From Leptospirales bacterium (GTDB lineage Bacteria > Spirochaetota > Leptospiria > Leptospirales > Leptospiraceae): a stretch of DNA of 64,000 nucleotides. The notes under the pieces were generated by a model. That model saw only the letters and a program-made list of their open reading frames with translations. It searched no databases and was not told the DNA's origin. Shown here one piece after another: positions 1-9,587 of this stretch (position 1 is the first letter of the stretch; every line of letters begins with the position of its first letter). The stretch is taken from assembly GCA_013297885.1 (NCBI GenBank), contig JAAFIR010000008.1, positions 62,001 through 126,000 on the forward strand, read 5' to 3'. The position numbers and the translations under genes are program-made.

Positions 1-345
1 AACATAGTTAACCTCTTAATTTGTCTGAAGTTAGTTTTTTCAAAAAATATTGCAAGCAAAAAAAAATATTTATAGAAAAGTTTTTTTGCTTTTTGCTTAA
101 AAAATTCCCTCTATTTTGAAAAAATGGAGAGGGAGTTATATTCCCTTGTTTGACTAATTATATAAAGTTGGGTGAGGTGGGCGAGTTTTTGCTTCGCAAA
201 AATCAGACTCTCAACTCCCGTCAAAAAATTTATCCTCCCTGCTTCTGTGAAGCACCAAGCCAAGCTATGTCAATTTTTTGACGACGTTTCGATTCTTCTC
301 GCTTTCACTGCTAGAGTTGTAAAACCTAATTTTATTTGAGAGAAT
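1..345. other. Intergenic stretch, AT-rich, holding one family A repeat
   Basis: No open frame here resembles a protein. The left half is A/T-rich with a short imperfect hairpin near 129-145 (GGGA and TCCC arms). The right half is the family A repeat described separately at 179-314. The minus-strand lipoprotein gene ends at 346, so the repeat lies just downstream of that gene's stop. Confidence 0.6.
179..314 (+). repeat. Family A structured repeat, copy A1
   Basis: The element opens with GGGCGAG, followed by a small hairpin TTTTTGC-ttc-GCAAAAA. Next comes the block ACTCTCAACTCCC, matching GCTTTCAGCT of other copies. A second stem pairs GTCAAAAAATT (220-230) with AATTTTTTGAC (272-282). It closes with CGTTTCGATTCTTCTCGCT. 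The order of blocks matches copies at 18190, 30244, 49809 and 60723. The second loop is unusually long here, about 40 bases. Confidence 0.75.
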
Positions 346-948
346 TTATTTAGCTAAATCTATTTTCATTTTTTCAAGTACATCTGCTAAAAGTAAGTCG
401 TTTATTTTTTTTAATTCTGAATCTTGATTTAGAATCACAATAAATGGGAACCAAAAATAAATTTCTAATTTTCTTTCAGCAATATATCTTTTTTGGAAAG
501 TTCCATCTTTAAATAAATTTACGCTTAGACTTTGTGTTTGTTCATCATAACCAGGAATTAAAGTCAGGCTAAGGAATGTAAAAAATTTGAAAAATTGAAT
601 TATAGGTTTTGCTACTGATTCATTATTACTAGAAATTTCTAAATAATAATCATCTTTCGTTTTTCCCATTTCAACTTCGCTAAATAAATTAGAGCATAAA
701 ATTCTATCTCTTACCTTATTTTCATCAATTTTATTTCTTCTTTGGTTTGGATCATTATTTTTTTCTGAATCATAGTGTAGAATACTAAACGATGCATTAA
801 ACTTAGTTTTTAATTGAGTTTTATTTTCACATGTATCATAATTATTTGGCTTTTTAGTATCTAATAAATTGTAAAAACAATTCATAAATTGAACAATAAA
901 TATATAAATTAATAAGAATTTTAATTTTTTTTTTAAATTTTGAATCAT
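346..948 (-). CDS. Putative lipoprotein, paralogue of the next gene
   Basis: This is a 200-residue protein of unknown function. It has a basic start, a hydrophobic segment at about residues 9-23 and a cysteine in FMNCF that could serve as a lipobox, so it is probably exported and lipidated. A second hydrophobic patch lies at about 117-133 (FFKFFTFLSLTLIP). Its order of features (LCSNLF, FFTFLSL, then a charged NLFKDG turn) matches the upstream neighbour's LCTGNF, FFTLFLVP and KLYKQG, so the two are diverged tandem duplicates. The genes touch: this ATG begins at the base where the neighbour's stop codon ends on the minus strand, which suggests one transcript. I do not recognise the family. Confidence 0.7.
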   Translation of the reverse strand: MIQNLKKKLKFLLIYIFIVQFMNCFYNLLDTKKPNNYDTCENKTQLKTKFNASFSILHYDSEKNNDPNQRRNKIDENKVRDRILCSNLFSEVEMGKTKDDYYLEISSNNESVAKPIIQFFKFFTFLSLTLIPGYDEQTQSLSVNLFKDGTFQKRYIAERKLEIYFWFPFIVILNQDSELKKINDLLLADVLEKMKIDLAK

Positions 949-1508
949 TATTTTTTTCCTGTATTAAATTTGATAACTGCTTCATTAATAGAATTTTCAA
1001 TTGCTTTGGTTCTTAAATTAGAATAATCAATAAATGAAAAATTAAAATTTCCAATCCAATAATTTTCTATAAAAATAATTTTTGATTTTTCTAGTTCAAC
1101 TAATTGTCCTTGTTTATAAAGTTTCATAATAAATTCAAATTCTCTTTCAGCTTTAGAAGGAACTAAAAATAAAGTAAAAAATGAAATCATTGTAGCAATA
1201 AAAAATTCACCAAAATTATTTTTTTGAGTTAAATTAAATTCTAGATGAGTTCCAACTTCTTTTTTTCCTTTAAAGACATCTTTGAAGTTTCCAGTACAGA
1301 GTAAAATTTGTCTAAAATCAGGTTTTTCACCTTCTGGCATATCTACTTCTATATTTATAACTTTTATAGAATAAGAATAACTTAATACTTCTTTATTTTC
1401 TTTTTCAATAGATTCACATTTTTTATTTTGAGGTTTTAGTTTTTCTTTTAAATGAACATTACAAAATTGAAAAAAGCAAATAAGTATAAGTATAGTTTTA
1501 TATTTCAT
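948..1508 (-). CDS. Putative lipoprotein, paralogue of the previous gene
   Basis: This 186-residue protein has a signal-like segment (MKYKTILILICFFQFCN) with a cysteine at residue 16 as a plausible lipidation site. A second hydrophobic patch at about residues 103-117 (ATMISFFTLFLVP) aligns with the equivalent patch of the downstream neighbour. The pair is co-oriented with a one-base overlap, so they are probably co-transcribed and arose by tandem duplication. Nothing in the sequence points to an enzymatic role. A surface or periplasmic location is inferred from the N terminus only. Confidence 0.7.
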   Translation of the reverse strand: MKYKTILILICFFQFCNVHLKEKLKPQNKKCESIEKENKEVLSYSYSIKVINIEVDMPEGEKPDFRQILLCTGNFKDVFKGKKEVGTHLEFNLTQKNNFGEFFIATMISFFTLFLVPSKAEREFEFIMKLYKQGQLVELEKSKIIFIENYWIGNFNFSFIDYSNLRTKAIENSINEAVIKFNTGKK

Positions 1509-1565
1509 AAGTTATTATTTTTATCTCAGGATTTAGTTTTGAAATTTTCAATTTTACAGCAAGTA

Positions 1566-1727
1566 TTAATTTTCGATTTCACCAATTAAAAAATAACTAT
1601 AAGTTACTATTCCTGTAAAATTTGCATATATAGAAACTTCTTTTTTGTAAATTTCTATATTATGAATATCTTTTCTTGCATTTTTAAAAATTTGATTTAG
1701 CAAAACTTTTTTTTCTGGAATATTCAT
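1566..1727 (-). CDS. Small hypothetical protein (53 aa)
   Basis: A short minus-strand frame starts at ATG (MNIPEKKVLLNQIFKN) and ends EIEN-stop. It lies directly upstream of the two paralogous lipoprotein genes in the same direction. It could be a small leading gene or the remnant of a third member of the group. It has no signal peptide, the composition is charged, and no family is recognised. The rest of 1509-1957 is AT-rich and shows nothing else I can support. Confidence 0.3.
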   Translation of the reverse strand: MNIPEKKVLLNQIFKNARKDIHNIEIYKKEVSIYANFTGIVTYSYFLIGEIEN

Positions 1728-1957
1728 AAGTATAAATACTATTCCTACAATTCAAATATTTATACATATTTTTTTCCTTATAAACTTAAGTTGACCCCAA
1801 ATGCTGAAAAGTTTTTTTGAAAGTTTAAGAGCGAGTAAGATGTTCTATTTTCAACAAAATATATATTACAAAAGTTAAAAAAAATTTTTGATAAAAAGGA
1901 AATCATATAAAACCATCTCTTAAAAGTATTTTTATTTATCCAATTAAATCTTTACCA

Positions 1958-2710
1958 TTGGTAGAAGTGAATCAAGCAAAAATTTTATCATCTGGTGCAT
2001 TGGAACATGATAGAGAATTTGCTTTATTTGATGAACAAGGAAAATTTGTTCATGCAAAAAGAACAAAAGAAATTCATAAGATTTTTACAAAATTTTCTGA
2101 TGATTTTCAATTTGTTTATTTATCCACAGATAAAATTACTGAAACAAAATTTGAGCTTAGCGAAAACAAAATTATAAACGATTTTTTTTCTGAACATTTT
2201 GGTTTTAAAATTTTTATGAAACAAAATACTGCACAAGGATTTCCAGATGACGGAAATTCAAATGGTCCAACTTTAATTAGTGAAAATTCTTTAATCGAAG
2301 TTAGAAATTGGATTTTAAAAGAACAGAATATTTCTTTATCCATTGAAGAAATGGTTAAACGATTTCGACCCAATTTGATTATTGCTGAAACAAAAGCTTT
2401 TTGGGAAGATGAATTGATTCATGGAGGAATTATTTATTCTGGGGAAGTGATGATTCAAGGCGGTAAAGCAACTCCGCGTTGTGTTGTCCCCACAAGAGAT
2501 TCTACAACAGGTGAAGCAATGTCAGGATTTGCAAAAATCATCACTGAAAATAGAAAAAAAACAATTTCACCAAATACCAACCTAAATTATTTTGAACATT
2601 ATTACAAACTTTGTTTAAACACAAAAATTCCATTTTCTGAAAGTTCAAAAATATTAAAAGTTGGTGATGAAATAAAAACAGAATCAGAAACTTGGGGAGA
2701 TTTAGTTTAG
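1958..2710 (+). CDS. MOSC domain protein, N terminus damaged
   Basis: The protein reads as a two-domain MOSC protein: an N-terminal beta-barrel (EHDREFALFDEQGKFV) followed by the MOSC domain (KRFRPNLII, then GGKATPRCVVPTRD with the expected cysteine at about 173). MOSC proteins handle molybdenum cofactor sulfur or act as molybdoenzyme-type reductases; the substrate here is unknown. The family's opening motif is readable upstream in the same frame (SIFIYPIKSLP at 1925-1957), but that stretch has no ATG, GTG or TTG. A ribosome-binding-like AAAAGGA lies at about 1895, followed by ATA at 1907 where a start would be expected. Either an ATA start is used, the start has been lost, or the TTG at 1958 gives a shortened protein. 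Confidence 0.75.
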   Translation: MVEVNQAKILSSGALEHDREFALFDEQGKFVHAKRTKEIHKIFTKFSDDFQFVYLSTDKITETKFELSENKIINDFFSEHFGFKIFMKQNTAQGFPDDGNSNGPTLISENSLIEVRNWILKEQNISLSIEEMVKRFRPNLIIAETKAFWEDELIHGGIIYSGEVMIQGGKATPRCVVPTRDSTTGEAMSGFAKIITENRKKTISPNTNLNYFEHYYKLCLNTKIPFSESSKILKVGDEIKTESETWGDLV

Positions 2711-2780
2711 AAAGGTATCAGTTTTAAACTTTCCAAGTATTTAAGATTTATTAAAATTAAAATAAAAAGTTTTTCATCTC

Positions 2781-2865
2781 TAAGCGAAATGGGATTGAAA
2801 CGATATCAAAATATTGCCAAGGAATTTTTTGATAAGAGTTGAAAGCCCGGTTTTTTCCCACCTAA
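2781..2865 (-). repeat. Family A structured repeat, copy A2 (partial)
   Basis: Read on the plus strand this is the reverse complement of the family: AAGCGAAATGGGATTGAAACG, then a stem pairing TATCAAAA with TTTTTTGATA, then AGAGTTGAAAGCCCGG and TTTTTTCCCACC. The outer arm expected afterwards (ending TTCGCCC) is missing, so the copy is truncated where the insertion-sequence remnant region begins. It lies about 70 bases after the MOSC gene. Confidence 0.7.
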
Positions 2866-2948
2866 CCCTCTTTTCCTTGCCTCGTTTGCATCCCCTTACC
2901 CACAAATAGTAATTGTACAAGGGGTTGCTTTTTCTTTGACTTCTCAAT

Positions 2949-3152
2949 ATGACAGAGATTAACGAGAAGCAAAAAGCAAAAATAACAGCATATGAAAAAG
3001 GTGATGTTGAAAGAGTGAATGGTATTTTAAAAGGGGAATTCTTTTTAAATAAATTTCCAACTAAGGAATTAGCTTACAAAACAATTAAGCAAAGTATTAA
3101 AATTTATAATGAATCTAGACTTCATCAAAGTATATATTATAAAATCTTCTAA
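2949..3152 (+). pseudogene. IS3-family transposase remnant (C-terminal end)
   Basis: The 67-residue frame contains VERVNGILKGEFF followed by KFPTKELAYKTIKQSIKIYN and RLHQSIYYK. This is the end of the DDE integrase core of IS3-group (IS150-like) transposases, including the last catalytic glutamate region. The remaining several hundred codons, the helix-turn-helix and the terminal repeats are absent, and the last codons diverge from the usual TPEQVH-type ending. It is a dead fragment between a truncated family A repeat and the CRISPR-Cas operon, and may mark how that operon arrived. Confidence 0.75.
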
Positions 3153-3419
3153 TGAAGCATACTACGAAAAGTGGTATACCTATTTTAGGAATTGACAAGT
3201 TTTGAAAATAGTGTTAATGAAGTTTAATAAAAAAAATCACTGATAAAGATAAATTCTTAGAAAAAATTTGATTAAAATTTTTAGTTTAATTTCGAATACT
3301 TCAACATATATATAAATACATTTTTGTATTCGAAATTCAAGTTTTTTTTACTATACTCTAAAAATCTATACTTATAAAATAAAATATGTTAAATCAGATG
3401 TTAAATTTCAGCGAAAATC

Positions 3420-4349
3420 ATGCTTAACTCCAAACTAGAATTTTCAAAAGTATCAATTGATTTAAAAGCTACAGATGAAGCTGTTTTGCCTCAATTCTCA
3501 GGGTCCTATTTAAGAGGGGCATTTGGTCATTCTTTAAAAAAAGCATTTTGTGTGATGAGTCATAAAAATTGCCAAATTTGTTTAGTAAAAGATTCTTGTG
3601 GGTATTTTCAAGTATTTGAAAGTTTAGATGATTCAAAAAAAAATTCAGGTTATTTGTACAAACCCCATCCTTATATCATTCATCCAACTTGGGATTTTGA
3701 ATTTAAAAAAGGGGGAATATTAAATTTTCAAATTATCATTTTTGGAGATTATATAAAGTATTTACCTTATTTTATTTATAGCTTTGAATTAATGGGTAAA
3801 CTTGGATTTGGAGCAGAACGTTTTAAATTTGAATTAGAAAATATTACTGATTTTTATTCTGAAAAATCAATTTATGAAAATAAAACTATAATTTCAAATT
3901 CTATTACAAAAATTAGCATTCAAGAATATGCAAATAAATTTATTTTGGAAAATCAAAGTGTTTTTAATTATAATTTAAAATTTATCACTCCAGCAAGATT
4001 TGTTCAAGATAAAAAAGATGTTCAATCTTTAACACCAGAAATTTTACTCCACTCTATGATTCGTAGATATAAAATCATGAATGAATTTTATGGAACCTTT
4101 GATAAAGAAGATTTGAATTTGGGTAATTTAAAGTTGAACGAAGAAAATGAACAAGAATACAAATCTTGGAAAAGATATTCCAACAGGCAAAAGACAACTT
4201 TAAAGCAATGTGGAATAATTGGAAAATACAAAATCACTGTTACAGAAAAAAAACTAGTTCTATTTTTATATACCATGCAAATTTTATCAATTGGAAAAAA
4301 TACAACATTTGGTTTAGGAAAAATTTTACTAGAACCAATTTTAGATTAG
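3420..4349 (+). CDS. cas6: Cas6 CRISPR RNA processing endoribonuclease (PF10040 type)
   Basis: Cas6 cuts the CRISPR precursor transcript within repeats to produce guide RNAs. This 309-residue protein has the layout of the PF10040 (formerly DUF2276) branch. The N-terminal motif FSGSYLRGAFGHSLKKAFC is followed by a cysteine cluster (CQICLVKDSCGY, about residues 51-62). Later comes FITPARFVQ at about 190 and a glycine-rich C-terminal strand NTTFGLGKILLE. It is the only apparently undamaged gene of the type III operon and it opens it. No CRISPR array is seen in the window, so its RNA substrate must be elsewhere or lost. The ATG at 3420 lacks a strong ribosome-binding site. The 267 bases before it are AT-rich, with no repeats. 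Confidence 0.85.
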   Translation: MLNSKLEFSKVSIDLKATDEAVLPQFSGSYLRGAFGHSLKKAFCVMSHKNCQICLVKDSCGYFQVFESLDDSKKNSGYLYKPHPYIIHPTWDFEFKKGGILNFQIIIFGDYIKYLPYFIYSFELMGKLGFGAERFKFELENITDFYSEKSIYENKTIISNSITKISIQEYANKFILENQSVFNYNLKFITPARFVQDKKDVQSLTPEILLHSMIRRYKIMNEFYGTFDKEDLNLGNLKLNEENEQEYKSWKRYSNRQKTTLKQCGIIGKYKITVTEKKLVLFLYTMQILSIGKNTTFGLGKILLEPILD

Positions 4350-4359
4350 GTAAGGAATA

Positions 4360-6954
4360 ATGGAAAAAGAATTGTTCATTAAGTAGGGATTAGTATATGC
4401 AAGTTTTCTTCACGATGTGGGAAAAATTTCTCAAAGAACCAGGTGTAAAATCAAAATATATAAATGATGAAAAAATAAAAAGTTTATTAACTAAAGGTTA
4501 TGGATATTTACATGCATTATTCACTCAAGAATTTTTTGAAAGAGAGATAGAAGGAAAAAGTATTGAACATATTTTTAAAAGTTTTGGTAACCCACTTTTT
4601 AATGGTGAAGAAGAAGATAGTATCACAAATATTTCAGCAAAACATCATAATCCCAGTTCAGCATACCAATAGCTAATTGCAAAATCAGATAGACTATCAG
4701 CAGGACATGATAGAAAAAAATCAGATGAAGAAGATGAACTAACAGGGAAAAAATTTTTAAAAACTAGAACAGAATCCATTTTTAATTTAATAGATATAGG
4801 AAAAACAAAATCTGTTTCCAAATATTATTATGAAATTAATTTTTTTGATGGAGATTCTAAAAAAAGTAAATTTCCAGTTAAACAATCAGACTTAAATCCA
4901 AAATTTGATGAATTATTAACTAATGAATACAAAAATTTATTTGATGAGCTTTGTAAAAAATTTGATTTAGAAATTTTTCTTGAATTAGAAAAAAATCCAT
5001 TTGGGGAAGAAACACTATATAAATTTTTAACCCTCACCGAGAGATTTTATTTTTCAGCTCCAAGCTCTACAATTGATTTACCAGATATAAATTTATATGA
5101 TCATTCTTATCTGATTGCTGCAATTTCAGTTGCTCTTTATGATTTTCATAAAACCACAAATAGTTTTTCAGTTAAAGAAATTCAAAATGATGAAATCGAA
5201 AAATTTACTTTAATTGAGGGAGATCTTTCTGGAATTCAATCTTATATTTTAAAATTTAAACAAGAATCAACTAAAGGTTTAGCTAAATCATTAAGAGCTA
5301 GATCATTTTATCTTCAAATGATTACTAAGTCTATTGAAAAAGAAATTTTAACTAAGTTGGAACTCCCACCCACTTCAGTTATATTAAGTGCTGGTAGTAA
5401 ATTTCAGATCCTTGCTCCGAATATTCCGAAAGTCAAAAATCTAATTGAAGAACTTCAAATCCAAATAGATGCTTGGCTATTAGAAAGATATATGGGTGAA
5501 ATAAGTTTTCATTTGGCGAGTGTGAATTTAAGTCCAAAAGATTTATTACTAAATGAAAAAAATATCATTCCACTAAAAAATAAACAAAAGATTTGCACAA
5601 AACATTAGAGCAAAAAAAATCTGAAAAATTAAAATCTGTTTTAATTAAAGACAAAGTTTGGAATACAAATAATTTTATTTTTAAAAATCAATATGAAGAT
5701 TATTTAAACAATGGAGTTTGCTCAGTTCAAGGATATTATCCTGCTACTGAATTTGATAAAGAATCAGAATCAATTGATAAAAAAACAATTGGAACAGTTG
5801 CTTTATCTGAAAGAGAAATTGGGCAAGACATTCCAAATTTTGATTATATTAAGTTTCATGAAAAAGGAAATGGCGAATTGCCATTTGGAAATTTTTCAGT
5901 TTCCAATAAGGGTTTATTTAGGTTGATACAATCTGAAAAAACACTTGAACCAAGTTTTTCGTTTATTGGACATTTACCGAAGTTTAAAGATAAATCCGAA
6001 CAAGCCAAAAAACAATATTACAAAAATTATTGTATATCTTGTAATGAAAACAAACCAGATGGTTGTGAGATTCAATTAAAATTTGATACTAAATCTTTTC
6101 ATTGTTTAGGACAAGAAAGTTTAAGAGAAAATCAGAATCAAGAAATGATTGGTAAATCATTCTTAGGTGTTCTAAAAGCTGATGTGGACAATTTAGGTTT
6201 AATATTTAGAAATGGTTTATCTAAAAATGAAAATAGAGATAAAGATTATTTTTCAATTTCAAGATATTCAGGTCTTAGTAAAAATATTAATTATTTTTTT
6301 ACTGAATATTTATCTGAAATATTAAAAGAAAAATTCCCAGATATTTATACTGTTTATGCTGGTGGAGATGATTTATTTCTTTTGGGACTATTCCCTTCGA
6401 TATTAAAATTTATAAAATTTTACCAAACTGAATTTCAAACATATACTTGTGAAAATCCTAATATTAGTTTTTCAGCTGGATTTGCTTTGCAAAAACCAAG
6501 AGCCCCAATTAGCATTGGTGCTTCAAGAGCAGAAGAAGAATTAGAAAATGCTAAACAAAATAAAAATTCAATTTCTTTATTTGGAAATAGTTTATCTTGG
6601 AATGAATTTTCAAAATGTTTAGAAATTACTGAAAATTTAAAAAAATATATTGATTCAGAAATTCTCACAACTGGTCAAATGTATCGTTTATTAAAATATA
6701 TCAAAATGTATAAAGCGATAGACCAAAATCCTTTGAATGTAATGTACAATTCTTATTTTGTGTATGATAAACATAGAAATATTTATGCGAAAATTTCTGA
6801 AAAAGGAAACTCTGAAAAAGATTTACAATATAAAAATTTAGCAAAAGATTTAGAAGAATATTTTTCAAAAGATTTTGAGAAAAGAAAAATTTTAGATTTT
6901 TTAGAAGTTCCAATTCAACTAGCAATTTATCAATCCCGAGGAGGAAAAGGATGA
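4360..6954 (+). pseudogene. cas10: cas10/csm1, broken by two stops and two frameshifts
   Basis: Cas10 is the large subunit of type III complexes: an HD nuclease plus a palm domain that makes cyclic oligoadenylate. The HD motif FLHDVGK is at 4405-4425, after an in-frame TAG at 4384. A one-base excess near 4425 then shifts to the frame carrying LTKGYGYLHALFTQEFFE. A TAG interrupts SAYQ-stop-LIAKSDRLSAGHDR at 4670. A missing base near 5585 splits NKQK from LHKTLEQKK. The second half holds a zinc-ribbon-like set of cysteines (YCISCNENKPDGC, then FHC) and an intact palm motif VYAGGDDLFLLG. The last codon overlaps the csm2 start (ATGA). Residues on both sides of each lesion are well conserved, so inactivation looks recent; sequencing error is the alternative. 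Confidence 0.9.
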
Positions 6955-7357
6955 TTCAATGGTATAAAGATACTACAAAAAAAACTTTAAGACCTGATTT
7001 ATTGGATAAAGAGGCTTCATCTGAAGCAAAAATTGGGCGACTAGTAAAGATAAAAACAATGAACCATCATTTACAACTACTCAACTTAGACGTTATTATT
7101 CAGAAGTAAAAAATATAGAGCGTCAAATGCAAGTATTAGGAAAAGAATCATGGGATACAATTTTTCCAATGGTAAAAATGCTTAAATCCAAAATTAGTTA
7201 TGATATGAGAAAGGATAATAAAATCCCCAATGAGTTTAAATCATTCATATATAATTCAGTTGATTCGATTAAAGATGAAAATGATTTTAAAGCATTTTTA
7301 AAATTCTTTGAAGCATCAGTTGAATATTTTTACGGTGAAGGAAAATCAAAGGCATAA
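6951..7357 (+). pseudogene. csm2: csm2, broken by a one-base deletion
   Basis: Csm2 is the small alpha-helical subunit lining the type III-A filament. The first reading frame gives MIQWYKDTTKKTLRPDLLDKE. After a run of five A near 7030 the frame must shift by one base to continue as NWATSKDKNNEPSFTTTQLR and then QVLGKESWDTIFPMVKMLK. The C-terminal motif FEASVEYFYG fits the family ending. One extra A in the run would restore a protein of about 135 residues, the normal length. Reading simply stops or restarts at an internal ATG at 7127 otherwise. The start overlaps the cas10 stop. Confidence 0.85.
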
Positions 7358-7367
7358 GGAGAATAAA

Positions 7368-8030
7368 ATGAAATTATTAGAAATTAAAAAAATTACAGGA
7401 ACTGTTGAACTACTTTCAGGATTACATATTGGTGCAGGAAAAGATGAAATTGAAATTGGTGGAGTTGATATGCCTGTAATCAAAGATTCAGTTTCGGGTG
7501 AGCCATACATCCCTGGTTCTTCATTAAAAGGGAAAATGAGAAGTTTATTAGAATGGAAACTAGGTGAGTTAGATTCAAATGGACAAATTAAACAAAAACC
7601 AAATGAAAATGATGTTGTAGCTAGAATATTTGGAAATACAAATAAAGAATTAAAAAAAGGTCCTACTAGAATTATTGTGAGAGATGCTCTTTTAAATCGA
7701 GAACAACAAAAGACTTTAGCGATGGAAGCAATTTCAAGAACTGAGGTGAAATATGAAAATACAATTAATCGTTTAATTTCAGAAGCAAACCCTAGACAAC
7801 AAGAAAGAGCGATTTCAGGATTATTATTCGATTTGGAAATAGTTTATAAAATTTTTGATATTTCGGATAATGGAGAAAATGACAAAAAGAATTTTGAATT
7901 TTTAAAACAAGCTCTAAAATTAGTTGAACTAGATGCTCTAGGTGGTGGTTGAAGTAGAGGAAATGGTAAAGTGAAATTTAATTTAAGTATTGATGGACAA
8001 ACATTAGATTTATCTAATATAAAGGTCTAA
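7368..8030 (+). pseudogene. csm3: csm3, interrupted by an in-frame TGA near the C terminus
   Basis: Csm3 forms the backbone of the type III-A complex and cuts target RNA. The N terminus has GLHIGAG and IGGVDMPVIKD, with the catalytic aspartate at residue 34, followed by the signature YIPGSSLKGKMRSLLEW. The frame is open to TGA at 7950-7952 and continues unchanged as SRGNGKVKFNLS to TAA at 8028. The family normally reads LGG-x-G-SRG at this place, so the stop replaces a residue of the conserved glycine-rich loop; a GGA to TGA change would explain it. The truncated product would lack only about 25 residues but would lose that loop. A good ribosome-binding site (AAGGAG) precedes the ATG. Confidence 0.88.
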
Positions 8031-8032
8031 TC

Positions 8033-8989
8033 ATGCAAGACTATTTAGCAAAAATAGAACTCAAAACAAATTTGTACACTTCCATTCATGGAGATAGTTT
8101 ATTTGGAATGATTTGTTGGATGATTCTTTATTTGGAGGGTGAAAATGTTTTAACTGAATTTTTAAATGATTCAGAAAAATCTCCACAAGCTATTTTTAGT
8201 TCTGCTTTTCCTGAAAACTATTTACCAATTCCAAATTTACCAAAAATAGATTTAATTGATGAAGAGTATAAATATTTAAAAAAATTAAAAAAAGAAAAAT
8301 ATATTTCTTTGGAATATTTTTTAAAGAATAGAAAGAATTTTTCAATTAAAGAATTTCAAAATTTTAGAATAAGTGAATATAAGTCTGAAGAAACTAAATT
8401 AAAACTTCATTCTGGAAAAGAATTAAAATCATCTAAGTACATTCCACATAATTCAATTAATCGTTTAACAGGAATGGTGGAAGAAACAGGTGGATTGTTT
8501 TTTTCTTGTCTTGTTGCTGAACCAAACACTAAATATGATATTTATATTTCTGTTGAAACAAAATGGGCTGAAAGAATCAAAAAAGCTTTTTTTTCACTTG
8601 GAGAATTTGGTTATGGAAAAGATTCTTCTATTGGTTGAGGTTCTTTTGATATAAAAAGTTTTGAGCTAACAAAAATTTTTGAAACTACAGAATCCTATTC
8701 TCATTCGATTGCACTATCTCCCTTTGTTCCTTCTGAAACTGATTCTATACAAATTCGTTATGAATTGTTTACTCGTTATGGAAAAATTGGTGCTGCTTCT
8801 GGATTTGAAACAAAAGAATTTGGATATTTAAAAAAACCAATTTTAATGATGAAGCCTGGTGCTTTTTTTACTGAACAAAAAAAATCTTATGCAGGACTAT
8901 TAATTCCAGATGTTCATATCAATCCATCTGTAAAACATTCAGGATATACCAAGCTATTAGGAATCAATTGGAATGGTGATATTTCTTGA
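8033..8989 (+). pseudogene. csm4: csm4, interrupted by an in-frame TGA
   Basis: Csm4 is the RAMP protein that caps the complex and holds the 5' handle of the guide RNA. The opening GDSLFGMICWMILYL fits the family, as does the glycine-rich FGYGKDSSIG at about residues 192-201. A TGA at 8636-8638 follows directly, and the same frame then continues with GSFDI, FTRYGKIGAASGFE and MMKPGAFF to a stop at 8987-8989. The full frame is about 318 codons, normal for Csm4. The end overlaps the TTG start of the following small gene. Like csm3, the lesion is a single nonsense codon inside a conserved glycine-rich loop. Confidence 0.87.
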
Positions 8990-9330
8990 AACTTCCAGGC
9001 GAGCCTATAATTTCACCAAATAAATTAATAAAATATTTGTTGTTACCACAAGAAGAAGATTATAAATCTAAATATCTAAATGAAGGTGGTTACTTACTTT
9101 CGAATTGGCAAGAATTGTATAGAGATCTTATTGACTTATCAGAAAAGTTTCCAGCAAAGTTCAAAAAGAAAACTATTTTTGGTGACGAATATATTATTCA
9201 AGACACTTTATCTGGTAGAAATGGTTGTAAATCAAGAAAAATTTATTCGGTTTGGTATTATGAAAAAAATGAGAATGTCTCAAGATTTATTACATTGAGA
9301 CCTCTTAAAAAAAATGAGGAATTAAAATGA
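8986..9330 (+). CDS. DUF6883-like small protein inside the csm operon
   Basis: This 114-residue protein starts at TTG, overlapping the csm4 stop. Its layout (MKLPGEPIISPNKLIKYLL, DYKSKYLNEGGY, then KIYSVWYYEK and RFITLRP) matches what I recall of DUF6883, often next to a DUF4926 gene, as here. It is not a known Csm subunit. The frame is intact although the genes on both sides are broken. It overlaps the following gene by four bases (ATGA). The pairing suggests a small two-component cassette, possibly toxin-antitoxin-like, but that role is an inference. The family call is from memory of the residue pattern. Confidence 0.6.
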   Translation: MKLPGEPIISPNKLIKYLLLPQEEDYKSKYLNEGGYLLSNWQELYRDLIDLSEKFPAKFKKKTIFGDEYIIQDTLSGRNGCKSRKIYSVWYYEKNENVSRFITLRPLKKNEELK

Positions 9331-9578
9331 AACTAGAATTATATAAAAAAGCAGTTATCAAAACTGATATTTCAAAATATAAATTAAAAAAAGGAGATGT
9401 TGTAACATTAGTAGAATATTTCCCTTCTGTCAAAGATAGGAAAGCTGGTTATGCAGTTGAAGTATTTAATATTCATGGAGAATCGATTGCAGTTTTAGAT
9501 TTGTTAGAATCACAACTTGTAGCTCTTCCGCAAAATGCTCTGCCTTCAATTCGCAAAATAAAAAAAATTGCTGTTTAG
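9327..9578 (+). CDS. DUF4926-like small protein
   Basis: This 83-residue protein reads KLKKGDVVTLVEYFP followed by AGYAVEVFNIHGESIAVLDL. This is the SH3-like beta pattern of DUF4926 proteins, small partners frequently encoded beside DUF6883 genes. It starts at the ATGA overlap with the previous gene, so the two are translationally coupled. The frame is intact, and csm5 starts 10 bases after its stop. Function is unknown; an antitoxin or immunity-like role toward its neighbour is possible, since SH3-like folds often act as binding partners. Confidence 0.65.
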   Translation: MKLELYKKAVIKTDISKYKLKKGDVVTLVEYFPSVKDRKAGYAVEVFNIHGESIAVLDLLESQLVALPQNALPSIRKIKKIAV

Positions 9579-9587
9579 GTAAATCTC

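Noticed and set aside
2750-3419. CRISPR array upstream of cas6
   Set aside because: The GATTGAAACG and GTTGAAAGC phrases look CRISPR-like, but they occur once each inside a family A repeat. There are no regularly spaced direct repeats.
4670-8638. TGA/TAG in csm genes as reassigned or readthrough codons (for example tryptophan)
   Set aside because: TGA and TAG terminate intact genes throughout the window (gatC, hisF and csm4 itself end in TGA). The interrupted positions in csm3 and csm4 are glycine-loop sites rather than tryptophan sites, and frameshifts also occur, so simple gene decay explains the data better.
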